NCBI GenBank assembly: GCA_007128495.1
Contig: SKXH01000295.1
Location: 1 to 8,763, forward strand
Length of the DNA: 8,763 bases
Direction: 5' to 3'
DNA from: Bacteroidota bacterium
GTDB taxonomy: Bacteria; Bacteroidota; Ignavibacteria; T3Sed10-11
In this document: positions 1 through 6,957 of the stretch, piece after piece
Position numbering within the stretch: position 1 is the first letter of the stretch
Layout: the number at the start of each line of letters is the position of its first letter
Notes under the pieces: model-generated
What the model was told of the DNA's origin: nothing
Seen by the model: the letters and a program-made list of their open reading frames with translations, nothing else
Databases searched by the model: none
Made by a program: the position numbers and the translations under genes

Positions 1-372
1 CCGGAGGCGAACGACACATTTGTTATTACGCGCGGATTTGACAGGTGTATTTTTGCATATCCATACGATGAATGGAGCAATTATGAAAAACAAATTCGAA
101 TGCTGCGAACTTCCGATGCGAATAGCCGCTATGTAATGCGTCATTTGCTGCAATTCGCAACTGAAGTTCAGCTCGATGCTCAATCGCGTATAATGCTGCC
201 GCAGAAGCTCATCCACCTTGCAGAAATAAAAAATGAGGCACTCATTCTCGGCGTGCTTGATCATCTGGAGATATGGAACCCGGATATTTATGAGAATTAT
301 ATACAACAGCAGGATGCATCATACGAGGAGGTTGCTGAAAAGGTATTTCAAATAAACAACATCCAGACATAA
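1..372 (+). CDS. mraZ: MraZ transcriptional regulator, 5'-truncated by window edge
   Basis: The reading frame is open from base 1 to a TAA at 370-372, giving 123 residues, and it has no start inside the window. The first Met in frame, at base 100, is internal because the family motif before it (TFVITRGFDRC, then IFAYP) is already in frame. MraZ proteins are about 140-150 residues with two SpoVT-AbrB-like halves. Here the end of the first half is present, followed by a complete second half (ATEVQLDAQSRIMLP, then LILGVLDHLEIW). Roughly 25-30 N-terminal residues, including the first DxxGR-type motif, lie upstream. MraZ is known as a DNA-binding regulator of the dcw operon that recognises repeats upstream of its own gene. 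That promoter region is not in this window. The stop is followed directly by TA and the rsmH ATG, which suggests translational coupling. The identification is firm. Confidence 0.96.
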   Translation, partial: PEANDTFVITRGFDRCIFAYPYDEWSNYEKQIRMLRTSDANSRYVMRHLLQFATEVQLDAQSRIMLPQKLIHLAEIKNEALILGVLDHLEIWNPDIYENYIQQQDASYEEVAEKVFQINNIQT

Positions 373-374
373 TA

Positions 375-1307
375 ATGAATGCCGTGTACCACGCGCCGGT
401 GCTTGTGCGTGAAGTTATAGACTACCTGGTAACTTCGCGCGATGGAGTATATGTTGATGCGACAACGGGTGGAGGGGGACACACAAAGGCAGTACTGGAG
501 AACGTTTCGGATAAGGCGCAGATTATATGTTTCGACAGGGATGCCGATGCAATCAATGAAGCACGACAGCAGTTACAAGAACGGCAATCGCAAATAACCT
601 TTGTTCAGGATGTATTCAGCAATATCCGGGATCGATTATATGAGATGTCTATCGGGAAGGTCGCCGGCATCCTTTTCGATCTCGGAGTTTCATCGTATCA
701 AATAGACAGTGGTGACCGGGGTTTTAGTTTTCAGCATGATGTACCGCTGGATATGCGTATGGATACACGATCGGGTTTGACGGGTGTCGATGTTTTACAA
801 ACGTATGCCGAGCGTGAACTCGCCGATATCTTTTACCGGTATGGTGAAGAGCGAAACGCTCGACGCATAGCACGAAGAGTAGTAGAAGAACGGAAGAAGC
901 GAACTATAACAACAACCGGTGAGCTCGCAGAGATTGTCAAACGTATTGTCGGAGAGCGGCACCTCATTAAATCACTGGCGCGGATTTTTCAGGCGCTGCG
1001 GATAGAGGTAAACGCAGAGCTTGATCATCTCTCGAAAGCTCTCGCGCAGACAACGGAAATCCTGCAGCCCGGTGGCCGCCTTGTTGTTATTTCGTATCAT
1101 TCGCTTGAAGACCGGATTGTAAAGAATTTTTTAAAGGAACGGTCGGTTGATCGAAAACCGGCAGACGATCCGTTCGCCCGGCAGGATATAGAGATTAAGC
1201 CGGATTTTCGCATTCTGACAAAGAAACCGGTTCAGCCGGCTGACGAAGAGATGGAACGGAATCCCCGTTCGCGGAGCGCGAAACTACGAGCGGCCGAACG
1301 AATATAG
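375..1307 (+). CDS. rsmH: 16S rRNA (cytosine1402-N4)-methyltransferase RsmH (MraW)
   Basis: A 310-residue protein, the usual length for RsmH, which N4-methylates C1402 of 16S rRNA in the ribosomal P-site region using S-adenosylmethionine. The start is supported by the canonical opening YHAPVLVREV at residues 5-14. The SAM-binding glycine motif TGGGGHT is at 31-37, the acidic end of the next strand (CFDRDADA) at 52-59, and the family signatures DLGVSSYQID at 102-111, RGFSF at 115-119 and PLDMRMD at 124-130. FQALRIEVNAEL lies at 205-216 and VVISYHSLEDR at 237-247, followed by a basic C-terminal tail. The form LARIFQALRI, rather than the HPATR-type sequence seen in many Proteobacteria, is one pointer to an FCB-like lineage. 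The ATG follows the mraZ stop after two bases. No Shine-Dalgarno sequence is visible before it, so expression probably depends on ribosomes finishing mraZ. Confidence 0.98.
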   Translation: MNAVYHAPVLVREVIDYLVTSRDGVYVDATTGGGGHTKAVLENVSDKAQIICFDRDADAINEARQQLQERQSQITFVQDVFSNIRDRLYEMSIGKVAGILFDLGVSSYQIDSGDRGFSFQHDVPLDMRMDTRSGLTGVDVLQTYAERELADIFYRYGEERNARRIARRVVEERKKRTITTTGELAEIVKRIVGERHLIKSLARIFQALRIEVNAELDHLSKALAQTTEILQPGGRLVVISYHSLEDRIVKNFLKERSVDRKPADDPFARQDIEIKPDFRILTKKPVQPADEEMERNPRSRSAKLRAAERI

Positions 1308-1336
1308 TCTTGTGAATAACTGATTGGATGCGAAGA

Positions 1337-1342
1337 AGGAGG
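1337..1342 (+). promoter_or_regulatory. Strong Shine-Dalgarno sequence of the ftsL-like gene
   Basis: AGGAGG, within AAGGAGGG at 1336-1343, ends five bases before the ATG at 1348. It is the best ribosome binding site in the window. It decides the start of the ftsL-like gene against an in-frame TTG at 1324, whose only upstream sequence is the rsmH stop region. It also suggests that the gene is initiated independently and not by coupling, in keeping with the 40-base gap to rsmH. Confidence 0.85.
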
Positions 1343-1347
1343 GTGGC

Positions 1348-1809
1348 ATGAGCAATGTAAAAAAGAATGACAATCTTGTACAGGAATATGTCCGGCGTGC
1401 AAAACAGAACACGACTGACATAAGTGCCGAACAAATCCAGGGCAGCCGGCCGGGGTACGCATACCGGCACGGTCCCAGACAACCGCGCCGGAAAAAATTA
1501 TCCACCTTTAATATAATAATTTTTCTATTCGTTTTTGCCGTTGCACTCGTGCTGTACATCAGCAACATCATTGCGGTCAACGGATTGGTGAGAGATATTA
1601 ACCGGCTTGAACGTGAGTATGAACAGATACGGAATACGAACGAGATCCTTCGTGCCGGTTTAAATAACCAAACACGCCTCGAACAAATCAGTTCGGTTGC
1701 AAATGACCGGCTCGGATTGAGTAATCCAGTGGAACCGCCCCGGTGGATTTCAATCGACAGCGACGAAGTTAAGAAACTACAGCGTGAACTCGACAGGCAT
1801 AAACCATGA
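1348..1809 (+). CDS. ftsL: FtsL-like septum protein (single-pass membrane protein with coiled coil)
   Basis: A 153-residue bitopic membrane protein. Residues 1-51 form a hydrophilic, strongly basic cytoplasmic tail ending in PRQPRRKK, which by the positive-inside rule fixes an N-in topology. Residues 54-77 are one hydrophobic segment. Residues 78-105 have a heptad-like pattern (GLVRDINRLEREYEQIR onward) typical of the periplasmic coiled coil of FtsL and FtsB/DivIC. After this comes a conserved-looking segment, ANDRLGLSNPVEPPRW at 118-132, resembling the A-x-x-x-LGM-x-x-P region at the end of FtsL coiled coils. FtsL is known to form a complex with FtsB and FtsQ that activates the FtsW-FtsI septal synthase. 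The position between rsmH and ftsI is the classic ftsL locus. Sequence alone would also allow an FtsB/DivIC-type protein, so position carries much of the call. The stop overlaps the ftsI start in ATGA. Confidence 0.85.
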   Translation: MSNVKKNDNLVQEYVRRAKQNTTDISAEQIQGSRPGYAYRHGPRQPRRKKLSTFNIIIFLFVFAVALVLYISNIIAVNGLVRDINRLEREYEQIRNTNEILRAGLNNQTRLEQISSVANDRLGLSNPVEPPRWISIDSDEVKKLQRELDRHKP

Positions 1810-3998
1810 AACGAGGAAAGAAACACAAACATAAAAGAGCGTTCCAGGGAGATATAAAGTATAGTTCCCCGAAAAAGCTCAGTCGCGGACGCTTCATAGT
1901 ATTAAAGCTGGTTTTTATAACTCTCTTTATTGTGGTTCTCGGGCGCTTGTTTCAGTTGCAGGTACTTGACAGTACGGAATACCGCGAGATCGCCAAACGA
2001 CAGTATGAATCGCAAACGGAATTACCCGCATCGCGCGGTGTTGTATACGACCGCAACGGTCATATTCTTATTTCCAATACACAGTTTGTATCATTCGCTG
2101 CCGACCCCCTCATCCTCGGGAATAATGCCGATAAAGCAGCACGAACGCTTGCTTCACACTTTGAACGCTCCCCTTCATACTATGCGCAGCGCATCCGTGA
2201 GGGAAACAGGTTCGTTTGGCTTGAGCGGCGGGTGTCACCTGATTATCTGGAAAAGATCAACGTCAAAGAAATAGACGGCCTGCTCGCTATTCAAGAACCA
2301 AAACGATTGTATCATTACGGCGATCTTGCAAAAGATATGCTGGGGGTAACAAATATCGACAACACCGGTATATCGGGAATTGAGTTAGAGTTCGATGAAA
2401 ATCTGCGCGGAAAAAACGGATTTATAATCATGCAGCGTGACGGAAAAAGGCGCACATTTCCGTCGATCGATTATCCGCGCGTTGAGCCGGTCAACGGCAA
2501 TAATCTCGTTTTAACGATCGATCTATCGCTGCAAGCAATTGCCGAGGAAGAGTTAAAGCGCGGCATCGAACAAAACGATGCTGAATCGGGATTGGTGGTA
2601 ATGATGAATCCGAAAACCGGAGCGGTTCTCGCTATGGCAAATTATCCATCGGGAAAACGGAATCGGGTGATCTCTGATATGTTTGAGCCGGGTTCGGTAT
2701 TCAAGATAGTTACCACTGCTGCGGCACTCGATAACAACGTACGGAAGGGCGATGATACTTTTTATGCTGAAGATGGCGAATACCGGGTAGAGCTTCCCCG
2801 TAACCGTGTCAGGATTATTCGTGATACCGAGGAATACGAATGGCTTACTATGCGTGAAGCCATTCAGTATTCAAGTAATATTGTCATGGCTAAGCTCTCC
2901 GATGAGATCGGGTCGGAGCGTATGTACACGATGGCACGTGATTTCGGTTTTGGTATTCCTACAGGTATTGAGCTGCCGGGTGAAGTGCGCGGTGATTTGA
3001 AGCGGCCGGTGAACTGGTCGGGAACAACACTGAACACCATGGCCTATGGTTACGAGGTCGGAGTTACGCCGTTACAGGTTGCATCTGCGTATGCCGCAGT
3101 GGCGAATAAGGGCAATTTAATGAGACCGTATATTGTCGAACGTGAACTTGATGCACGGGGGAGAGTCCTGAACGAAACGCGTCCGCAGCAGATACGCCGT
3201 GTGGTGAGCTCTGTAACTGCAGACACACTCGTTTCATTTTTTGAGGATGTGGTACGTGACGGAACCGGACAAAATGCACGTGTAAGTGGTGTCCGTATTG
3301 CGGGGAAAACCGGAACGGCCCGCAAGTATGTCGACGGTAGGTACTCAAGTTCCGATTATACCGCATCCTTTGTGGGATTTTTTCCGGTAGAAGATCCGGA
3401 AATCGTATGTCTCGTGATGATGGATAATCCGCGGCGCGGGTATTATGCCAGCACTACAAGCGTTCCCGTGTTCCGGAATATTGCCGAGCGTATTGTTTCC
3501 ACGGGCCTCATGCGGGTTCCGGCTCCTGAAGAAGAAAAATTTAAAGAGATGCAGCGATATATCCAGAAAACGAGTGCCGCGCACAAAATAGAGGAATTCT
3601 CAAAACCGCGGGTACCCGATGTACAAAATTATCCGGCATCGGTCGCACGAAAAATTCTTGACCGTTACGGTTATCGAAGCGAAATCAAAGGTAACGGAAT
3701 AATAATCGAGCAACAACCTGCTGCGGGTTCGCGTGCCGGGAAAACAACTACCATACAACTGGTAGCGAAGAATTGTACTGGCGAAGAAGAGGAAACGGTG
3801 GTGGTCCCCGATTTACGGGGCTTAGCAATACGAAGTGCCCTTAACAGGTCTATTGTCGAGGGATTGTCGCTGGATATATCCGGCAGCGGTGTGGTAGTTC
3901 AACAATCGGTACCGCCGGGAGAACGCGTTCAGCCCGGTACTATTATTCGCGTGCAATGCCGTCCGCGAAGCGATGGAACACAGATAGCGGGGCATTGA
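1806..3998 (+). CDS. ftsI: Class B penicillin-binding protein FtsI (PBP3), septal transpeptidase with two PASTA domains
   Basis: A 730-residue monofunctional DD-transpeptidase that cross-links septal peptidoglycan on the outer side of the inner membrane, working with FtsW. A basic cytoplasmic tail (1-28) is followed by a membrane anchor at about 30-50. The non-catalytic pedestal carries ASRGVVYDRNG at 75-85. The transpeptidase domain at about 260-565 has all three motifs: SVFK with acyl-acceptor Ser297 and Lys300, SSN at 356-358, and KTG at 501-503. Two PASTA domains follow, at about 602-655 (beginning VPDVQN) and 665-718 (beginning VVVPDLRG), joined by a short acidic linker around 659-663. 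This is longer than E. coli FtsI (588 residues, no PASTA) and close to the PBP2x/SpoVD layout. The stretch between NYPS (279-282) and RNRV (285-288) is about a dozen residues shorter than in well-known homologues. The ATG sits in ATGA with the upstream stop, so translation is probably coupled. A sporulation-type SpoVD role is less likely in this context. Confidence 0.96.
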   Translation: MKRGKKHKHKRAFQGDIKYSSPKKLSRGRFIVLKLVFITLFIVVLGRLFQLQVLDSTEYREIAKRQYESQTELPASRGVVYDRNGHILISNTQFVSFAADPLILGNNADKAARTLASHFERSPSYYAQRIREGNRFVWLERRVSPDYLEKINVKEIDGLLAIQEPKRLYHYGDLAKDMLGVTNIDNTGISGIELEFDENLRGKNGFIIMQRDGKRRTFPSIDYPRVEPVNGNNLVLTIDLSLQAIAEEELKRGIEQNDAESGLVVMMNPKTGAVLAMANYPSGKRNRVISDMFEPGSVFKIVTTAAALDNNVRKGDDTFYAEDGEYRVELPRNRVRIIRDTEEYEWLTMREAIQYSSNIVMAKLSDEIGSERMYTMARDFGFGIPTGIELPGEVRGDLKRPVNWSGTTLNTMAYGYEVGVTPLQVASAYAAVANKGNLMRPYIVERELDARGRVLNETRPQQIRRVVSSVTADTLVSFFEDVVRDGTGQNARVSGVRIAGKTGTARKYVDGRYSSSDYTASFVGFFPVEDPEIVCLVMMDNPRRGYYASTTSVPVFRNIAERIVSTGLMRVPAPEEEKFKEMQRYIQKTSAAHKIEEFSKPRVPDVQNYPASVARKILDRYGYRSEIKGNGIIIEQQPAAGSRAGKTTTIQLVAKNCTGEEEETVVVPDLRGLAIRSALNRSIVEGLSLDISGSGVVVQQSVPPGERVQPGTIIRVQCRPRSDGTQIAGH

Positions 3999-3999
3999 T

Positions 4000-5544
4000 A
4001 TGCGATTATCGGAGTTAATCGCCGGCGTGCCTGTTACGAAGATGTTCCAGACAGTGTATGGTTCTATGGTACAAACGCACGATGTTGAAATTCATAATGT
4101 GCGTTACGATTCGCGCACGGTAACGCAGAGCGATGTGTTTGTTGCGATCCGCGGTTTAAAATCCGACGGACACCGTTACCTGCAGGATGTTATAAGAAAA
4201 AAAGTAAAGGCAGTGATCGTCGAGGACGATACAGCATTGCCGGATTCGCTTTGCATGCATGAAGGCGTCGTGAAAATTGTGGTGTCCGATACACGTAAAG
4301 CGCTTTCGAGGTTGTCAGCTAATTATTTCAGACATCCTTCGAAAGAAATGAAAGTGATAGGCGTAACCGGGACAAACGGAAAAACCACCACGACGCACCT
4401 GATTGCCTCGGTTGTGAGTGCGGCGAATAAAAAGCCGGGATTGATCGGAACAATCGAATACCGTATCGGAGATGATGTGATCGATGCAACGCATACAACA
4501 CCCGAATCGTACGAGCTGCACAAGCTGCTCCGGGAAATGGCCGGTGCAGGATGCTCGCACGTCGTTATGGAAGTGTCTTCGCACGCACTTGAACAGCACC
4601 GGGTTGATGATGTCAGGTTTTCGACCGCTGTGTTTACGAATTTAACGCAGGATCATATTGATTATCATGATTCTCCGGAGGCATATTTGCAGGCAAAACG
4701 GAGATTGTTTCTATTGGTCGGTGAATCGGCGACGGTCGTCACCAACGCCGATTCAGAATATGGTGATAAAATAATCGAGGGGACCGGTGCGAAGATTGTG
4801 CGGTACGGAACAAAAAACTATGCCGACATTAAAGCAGCGTCGATACGGACAAGTATGAAAAGTACAACATTTATGATAAACCATAATGATGTCGAGACGG
4901 AAATTTCTTCGCCGTTAATCGGGCAATTTAACGTCTCGAATATACTTGCAGCATATGCGGCTGCTTATGCAGAGCAATTCGATGTACCAGCAATAAAAAA
5001 AGGAATCGAACAACTGCGCGGCGTGCGTGGTAGGTTTGAAACCGTTGTCGCACCGCAGGGGTGGAGTGCAGTGATCGATTATTCCCATACACCGGATGCA
5101 TTGGAAAATGTATTGAATGCGATACACAAGATAAAACCTGAACAGGGACGTGTTACCACAGTGTTCGGATGCGGCGGTGATCGCGACCGTGCAAAGCGTC
5201 CGGTTATGGGAACTATTGCACAAAGATTGAGCGACCGGATCATCGTTTCTTCAGACAATCCCCGCACCGAAGATCCGGAGAGTATCATTGACGACATAAT
5301 GGAAGGTATTGATACTTCGACAAATGTATACAGGGAACCTGACAGGAGACAGGCGATCGAGCTGGCTTTGAGCAATGCCGGCCGCGATGATGTTATCCTG
5401 ATTGCAGGTAAGGGACACGAGACATATCAGGTAATCGGTGATACACGCATACACTTTAATGACCGGGAGATCGTCGAAGAATGGATAGCAGACCGAATGC
5501 CGGCATCGACGCAACGGGAAAACAATAAACCGGAGGGTGTTTGA
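4000..5544 (+). CDS. murE: UDP-MurNAc-L-Ala-D-Glu:meso-diaminopimelate ligase MurE
   Basis: A 514-residue cytoplasmic ATP-dependent ligase that adds the third stem-peptide residue to UDP-MurNAc-dipeptide. The N-terminal UDP-binding part includes VRYDSRTVTQSDVFVAIRG at 34-52. The ATP-binding P-loop is GVTGTNGKTTTT at 121-132. THTTPES at 164-170 and MEVSSHALEQHRV at 190-202 bind substrate and metal. Lys233 in QAKRRLF is the expected carbamylated lysine. IGQFNVSN at 307-314 holds the two conserved Asn of Mur ligases, and IDYSHTPDALE at 359-369 the conserved Asp and His. DNPR at 419-422 is the signature of meso-diaminopimelate specificity; lysine-adding enzymes differ there. GKGHETYQ at 470-477 closes the C-terminal domain. 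The ATG lies one base after the ftsI stop with only a weak purine-rich sequence upstream, so coupling to ftsI is likely. The gene shares its reading frame with murF. Confidence 0.97.
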   Translation: MRLSELIAGVPVTKMFQTVYGSMVQTHDVEIHNVRYDSRTVTQSDVFVAIRGLKSDGHRYLQDVIRKKVKAVIVEDDTALPDSLCMHEGVVKIVVSDTRKALSRLSANYFRHPSKEMKVIGVTGTNGKTTTTHLIASVVSAANKKPGLIGTIEYRIGDDVIDATHTTPESYELHKLLREMAGAGCSHVVMEVSSHALEQHRVDDVRFSTAVFTNLTQDHIDYHDSPEAYLQAKRRLFLLVGESATVVTNADSEYGDKIIEGTGAKIVRYGTKNYADIKAASIRTSMKSTTFMINHNDVETEISSPLIGQFNVSNILAAYAAAYAEQFDVPAIKKGIEQLRGVRGRFETVVAPQGWSAVIDYSHTPDALENVLNAIHKIKPEQGRVTTVFGCGGDRDRAKRPVMGTIAQRLSDRIIVSSDNPRTEDPESIIDDIMEGIDTSTNVYREPDRRQAIELALSNAGRDDVILIAGKGHETYQVIGDTRIHFNDREIVEEWIADRMPASTQRENNKPEGV

Positions 5545-5548
5545 GGGA
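5532..5548 (+). promoter_or_regulatory. Candidate Shine-Dalgarno sequences of murF
   Basis: Two purine-rich stretches precede the murF ATG at 5551. GGAGGG at 5532-5537, inside the last codons of murE, ends 13 bases upstream, which is longer than usual. GAGGGA at 5543-5548, overlapping the murE TGA, ends only two bases upstream, which is shorter than usual. Neither spacing is ideal. Either may hold ribosomes that terminate on murE near the murF start. Confidence 0.5.
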
Positions 5549-5550
5549 TT

Positions 5551-6957
5551 ATGCCTGTTTCCGGTAAAGACATAGCAGCTATTGCATCCCGTATCGAGAA
5601 TGATAACGGATCGATGCAGAAGATGGAATTTGAAACCGCGTCGATCGATACCCGTTCGATGCCGGATGGAGCGGTTTTTTTCGCCATTAGAGGTGAGCAA
5701 CGCAACGGTCACGATTTCGTTATCGATGCCTCGAATCGTGCCGGAGTAGTAGTTGTCGACAGTAAATGGTGGGATGAGGCAGGTGCTAAAAGTGCAAATG
5801 ATATTCGCAGCCGCGTTGCAATCGTTGAAGATACTATACAAGCACTCGGTGAACTTGCCCGGCTGCATCGTACAAAGTTTTCAATACCGGTGTTGGCGGT
5901 TACCGGCAGCAGCGGTAAAACAACAACAAAGGATATGATAGTGCAGGTGCTTGAGAAAAAATATAATGTCCACCGGACGAAAGGTAATTTCAACAACCAT
6001 CTGGGATTACCGTTAACGATCCTCGATATGAATGAAACACATGAAGTCTCGGTTGTGGAAATCGGTATGAATCATCCGGGTGAGATCGAGCATCTGTGTA
6101 CCATCGCTGTACCGACACACGGCATTGTAACGAACGTCGGCAAAGGACATCTCGGCTTTTTCGATTCGATCAAGGATGTAGCGCGTGAAAAGGGAATGCT
6201 TTTCCGCTGGTTGGAAATGGACCCTGAACGTGTCGCTTTTGTGAATGCCGACGATGAACGTGTCGAGAGCCAGGCCGAAACTCTGACCAACACTGTCAGG
6301 TATGGTTTCGACCGTGATGATGTGGATGTAAGAGGATCTATCGTCACCACCGATGACGAGGGAAGGTGTACTTTCAGTTTTAGAAGATCGGGAAGCTCGG
6401 AGCATTATACAATACGATTACGGGCAGCCGGAAAACATCAGGCCGGTAATGCGCTGGCTGCCGTCACCGTCTGTCTGAATTTCGGTGTTTCGCCGGGTTC
6501 GATTTGTAATGCGTTGAAGGAATTCGTTCCTCCCGATAAGCGGAGTGTTGTCAGAAAGGTCAACGGTATTACTATAATCGACGATTCATATAATGCAAAT
6601 CCCGATTCGATGAAGGCGGCAATGGAGATGTTTAAAACAATGAAGGTTCCCGGGAAAAAGTTGTTGGCGCTCGGCGATATGCTTGAACTGGGTTCGAAAA
6701 GTGGCGAGGAACATGGAAATATCGGGCTGCTCATCCCCGAGATGGGATTCGAGTATGTTTTCACATTCGGTCAAGAATCTGAAGCATTGTACGCAGCATC
6801 TTCGGTTCCGTTCGGCGGTCATTATACCGATAAAGAACAACTCGTCGGGGATCTACTGGAATATGTAAATGAAGGCGATGCTATACTGGTGAAGGGGTCG
6901 CGTGGCATGCGTATGGAAGAGATCATACAATTCATTGAAAACAGGTATAAAAAATAA
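5551..6957 (+). CDS. murF: UDP-MurNAc-tripeptide:D-alanyl-D-alanine ligase MurF
   Basis: A 468-residue cytoplasmic ligase, of normal length, that completes UDP-MurNAc-pentapeptide by adding D-Ala-D-Ala in an ATP-dependent step. SIDTRSMPDGAVFFAIRGE at 31-49 matches the N-terminal substrate-binding domain. The P-loop is AVTGSSGKTTTKD at 116-128. TKGNFNNHLGLPLT at 143-156 and EIGMNHPGEI at 170-179 are MurF signatures that separate it from MurC, MurD and MurE. GKGHL lies at 197-201, and Lys214 in AREKGMLF occupies the place expected for the carbamylated lysine. The C-terminal domain has IDDSYNANPDSM at 343-354, ALGDMLELG at 373-381 and LVKGSRGMRME at 446-456. At 296-300 the sequence is HQAGN where many Mur ligases have HN-x-x-N. 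The ATG is in frame with murE, with TGA and two codons between them. The stop shares one base with the mraY start (TAATG). Confidence 0.97.
   Translation: MPVSGKDIAAIASRIENDNGSMQKMEFETASIDTRSMPDGAVFFAIRGEQRNGHDFVIDASNRAGVVVVDSKWWDEAGAKSANDIRSRVAIVEDTIQALGELARLHRTKFSIPVLAVTGSSGKTTTKDMIVQVLEKKYNVHRTKGNFNNHLGLPLTILDMNETHEVSVVEIGMNHPGEIEHLCTIAVPTHGIVTNVGKGHLGFFDSIKDVAREKGMLFRWLEMDPERVAFVNADDERVESQAETLTNTVRYGFDRDDVDVRGSIVTTDDEGRCTFSFRRSGSSEHYTIRLRAAGKHQAGNALAAVTVCLNFGVSPGSICNALKEFVPPDKRSVVRKVNGITIIDDSYNANPDSMKAAMEMFKTMKVPGKKLLALGDMLELGSKSGEEHGNIGLLIPEMGFEYVFTFGQESEALYAASSVPFGGHYTDKEQLVGDLLEYVNEGDAILVKGSRGMRMEEIIQFIENRYKK

Noticed and set aside
100..372. Stand-alone 90-residue MraZ starting at ATG 100
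   Set aside because: The same frame is open back to base 1 and encodes conserved MraZ residues (TFVITRGFD), so the ATG at 100 is internal and the gene is cut by the window edge.
1308..1347. Possible terminator or promoter in the 40-base gap between rsmH and the ftsL-like gene
   Set aside because: I see no inverted repeat followed by a T run and no convincing -35/-10 pair; apart from the ribosome binding site the gap looks plain.
1284..1832. Minus-strand open frame of 182 codons covering the whole ftsL-like gene
   Set aside because: It lies entirely opposite well-supported + strand genes, has no recognisable motif or Shine-Dalgarno support, and its Ser/Arg/Phe-rich composition is typical of a complement translation.
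1930..2274. Plus-strand 114-codon frame inside ftsI in another frame
   Set aside because: It overlaps the membrane anchor and pedestal domain of FtsI, both well supported, and its composition is not protein-like.
5251..5868. Minus-strand open frame of 205 codons across the murE-murF junction
   Set aside because: The longest antisense frame, but it runs opposite conserved MurE and MurF motifs, resembles no family I know and has no promoter. It reads as a shadow produced by codon bias.
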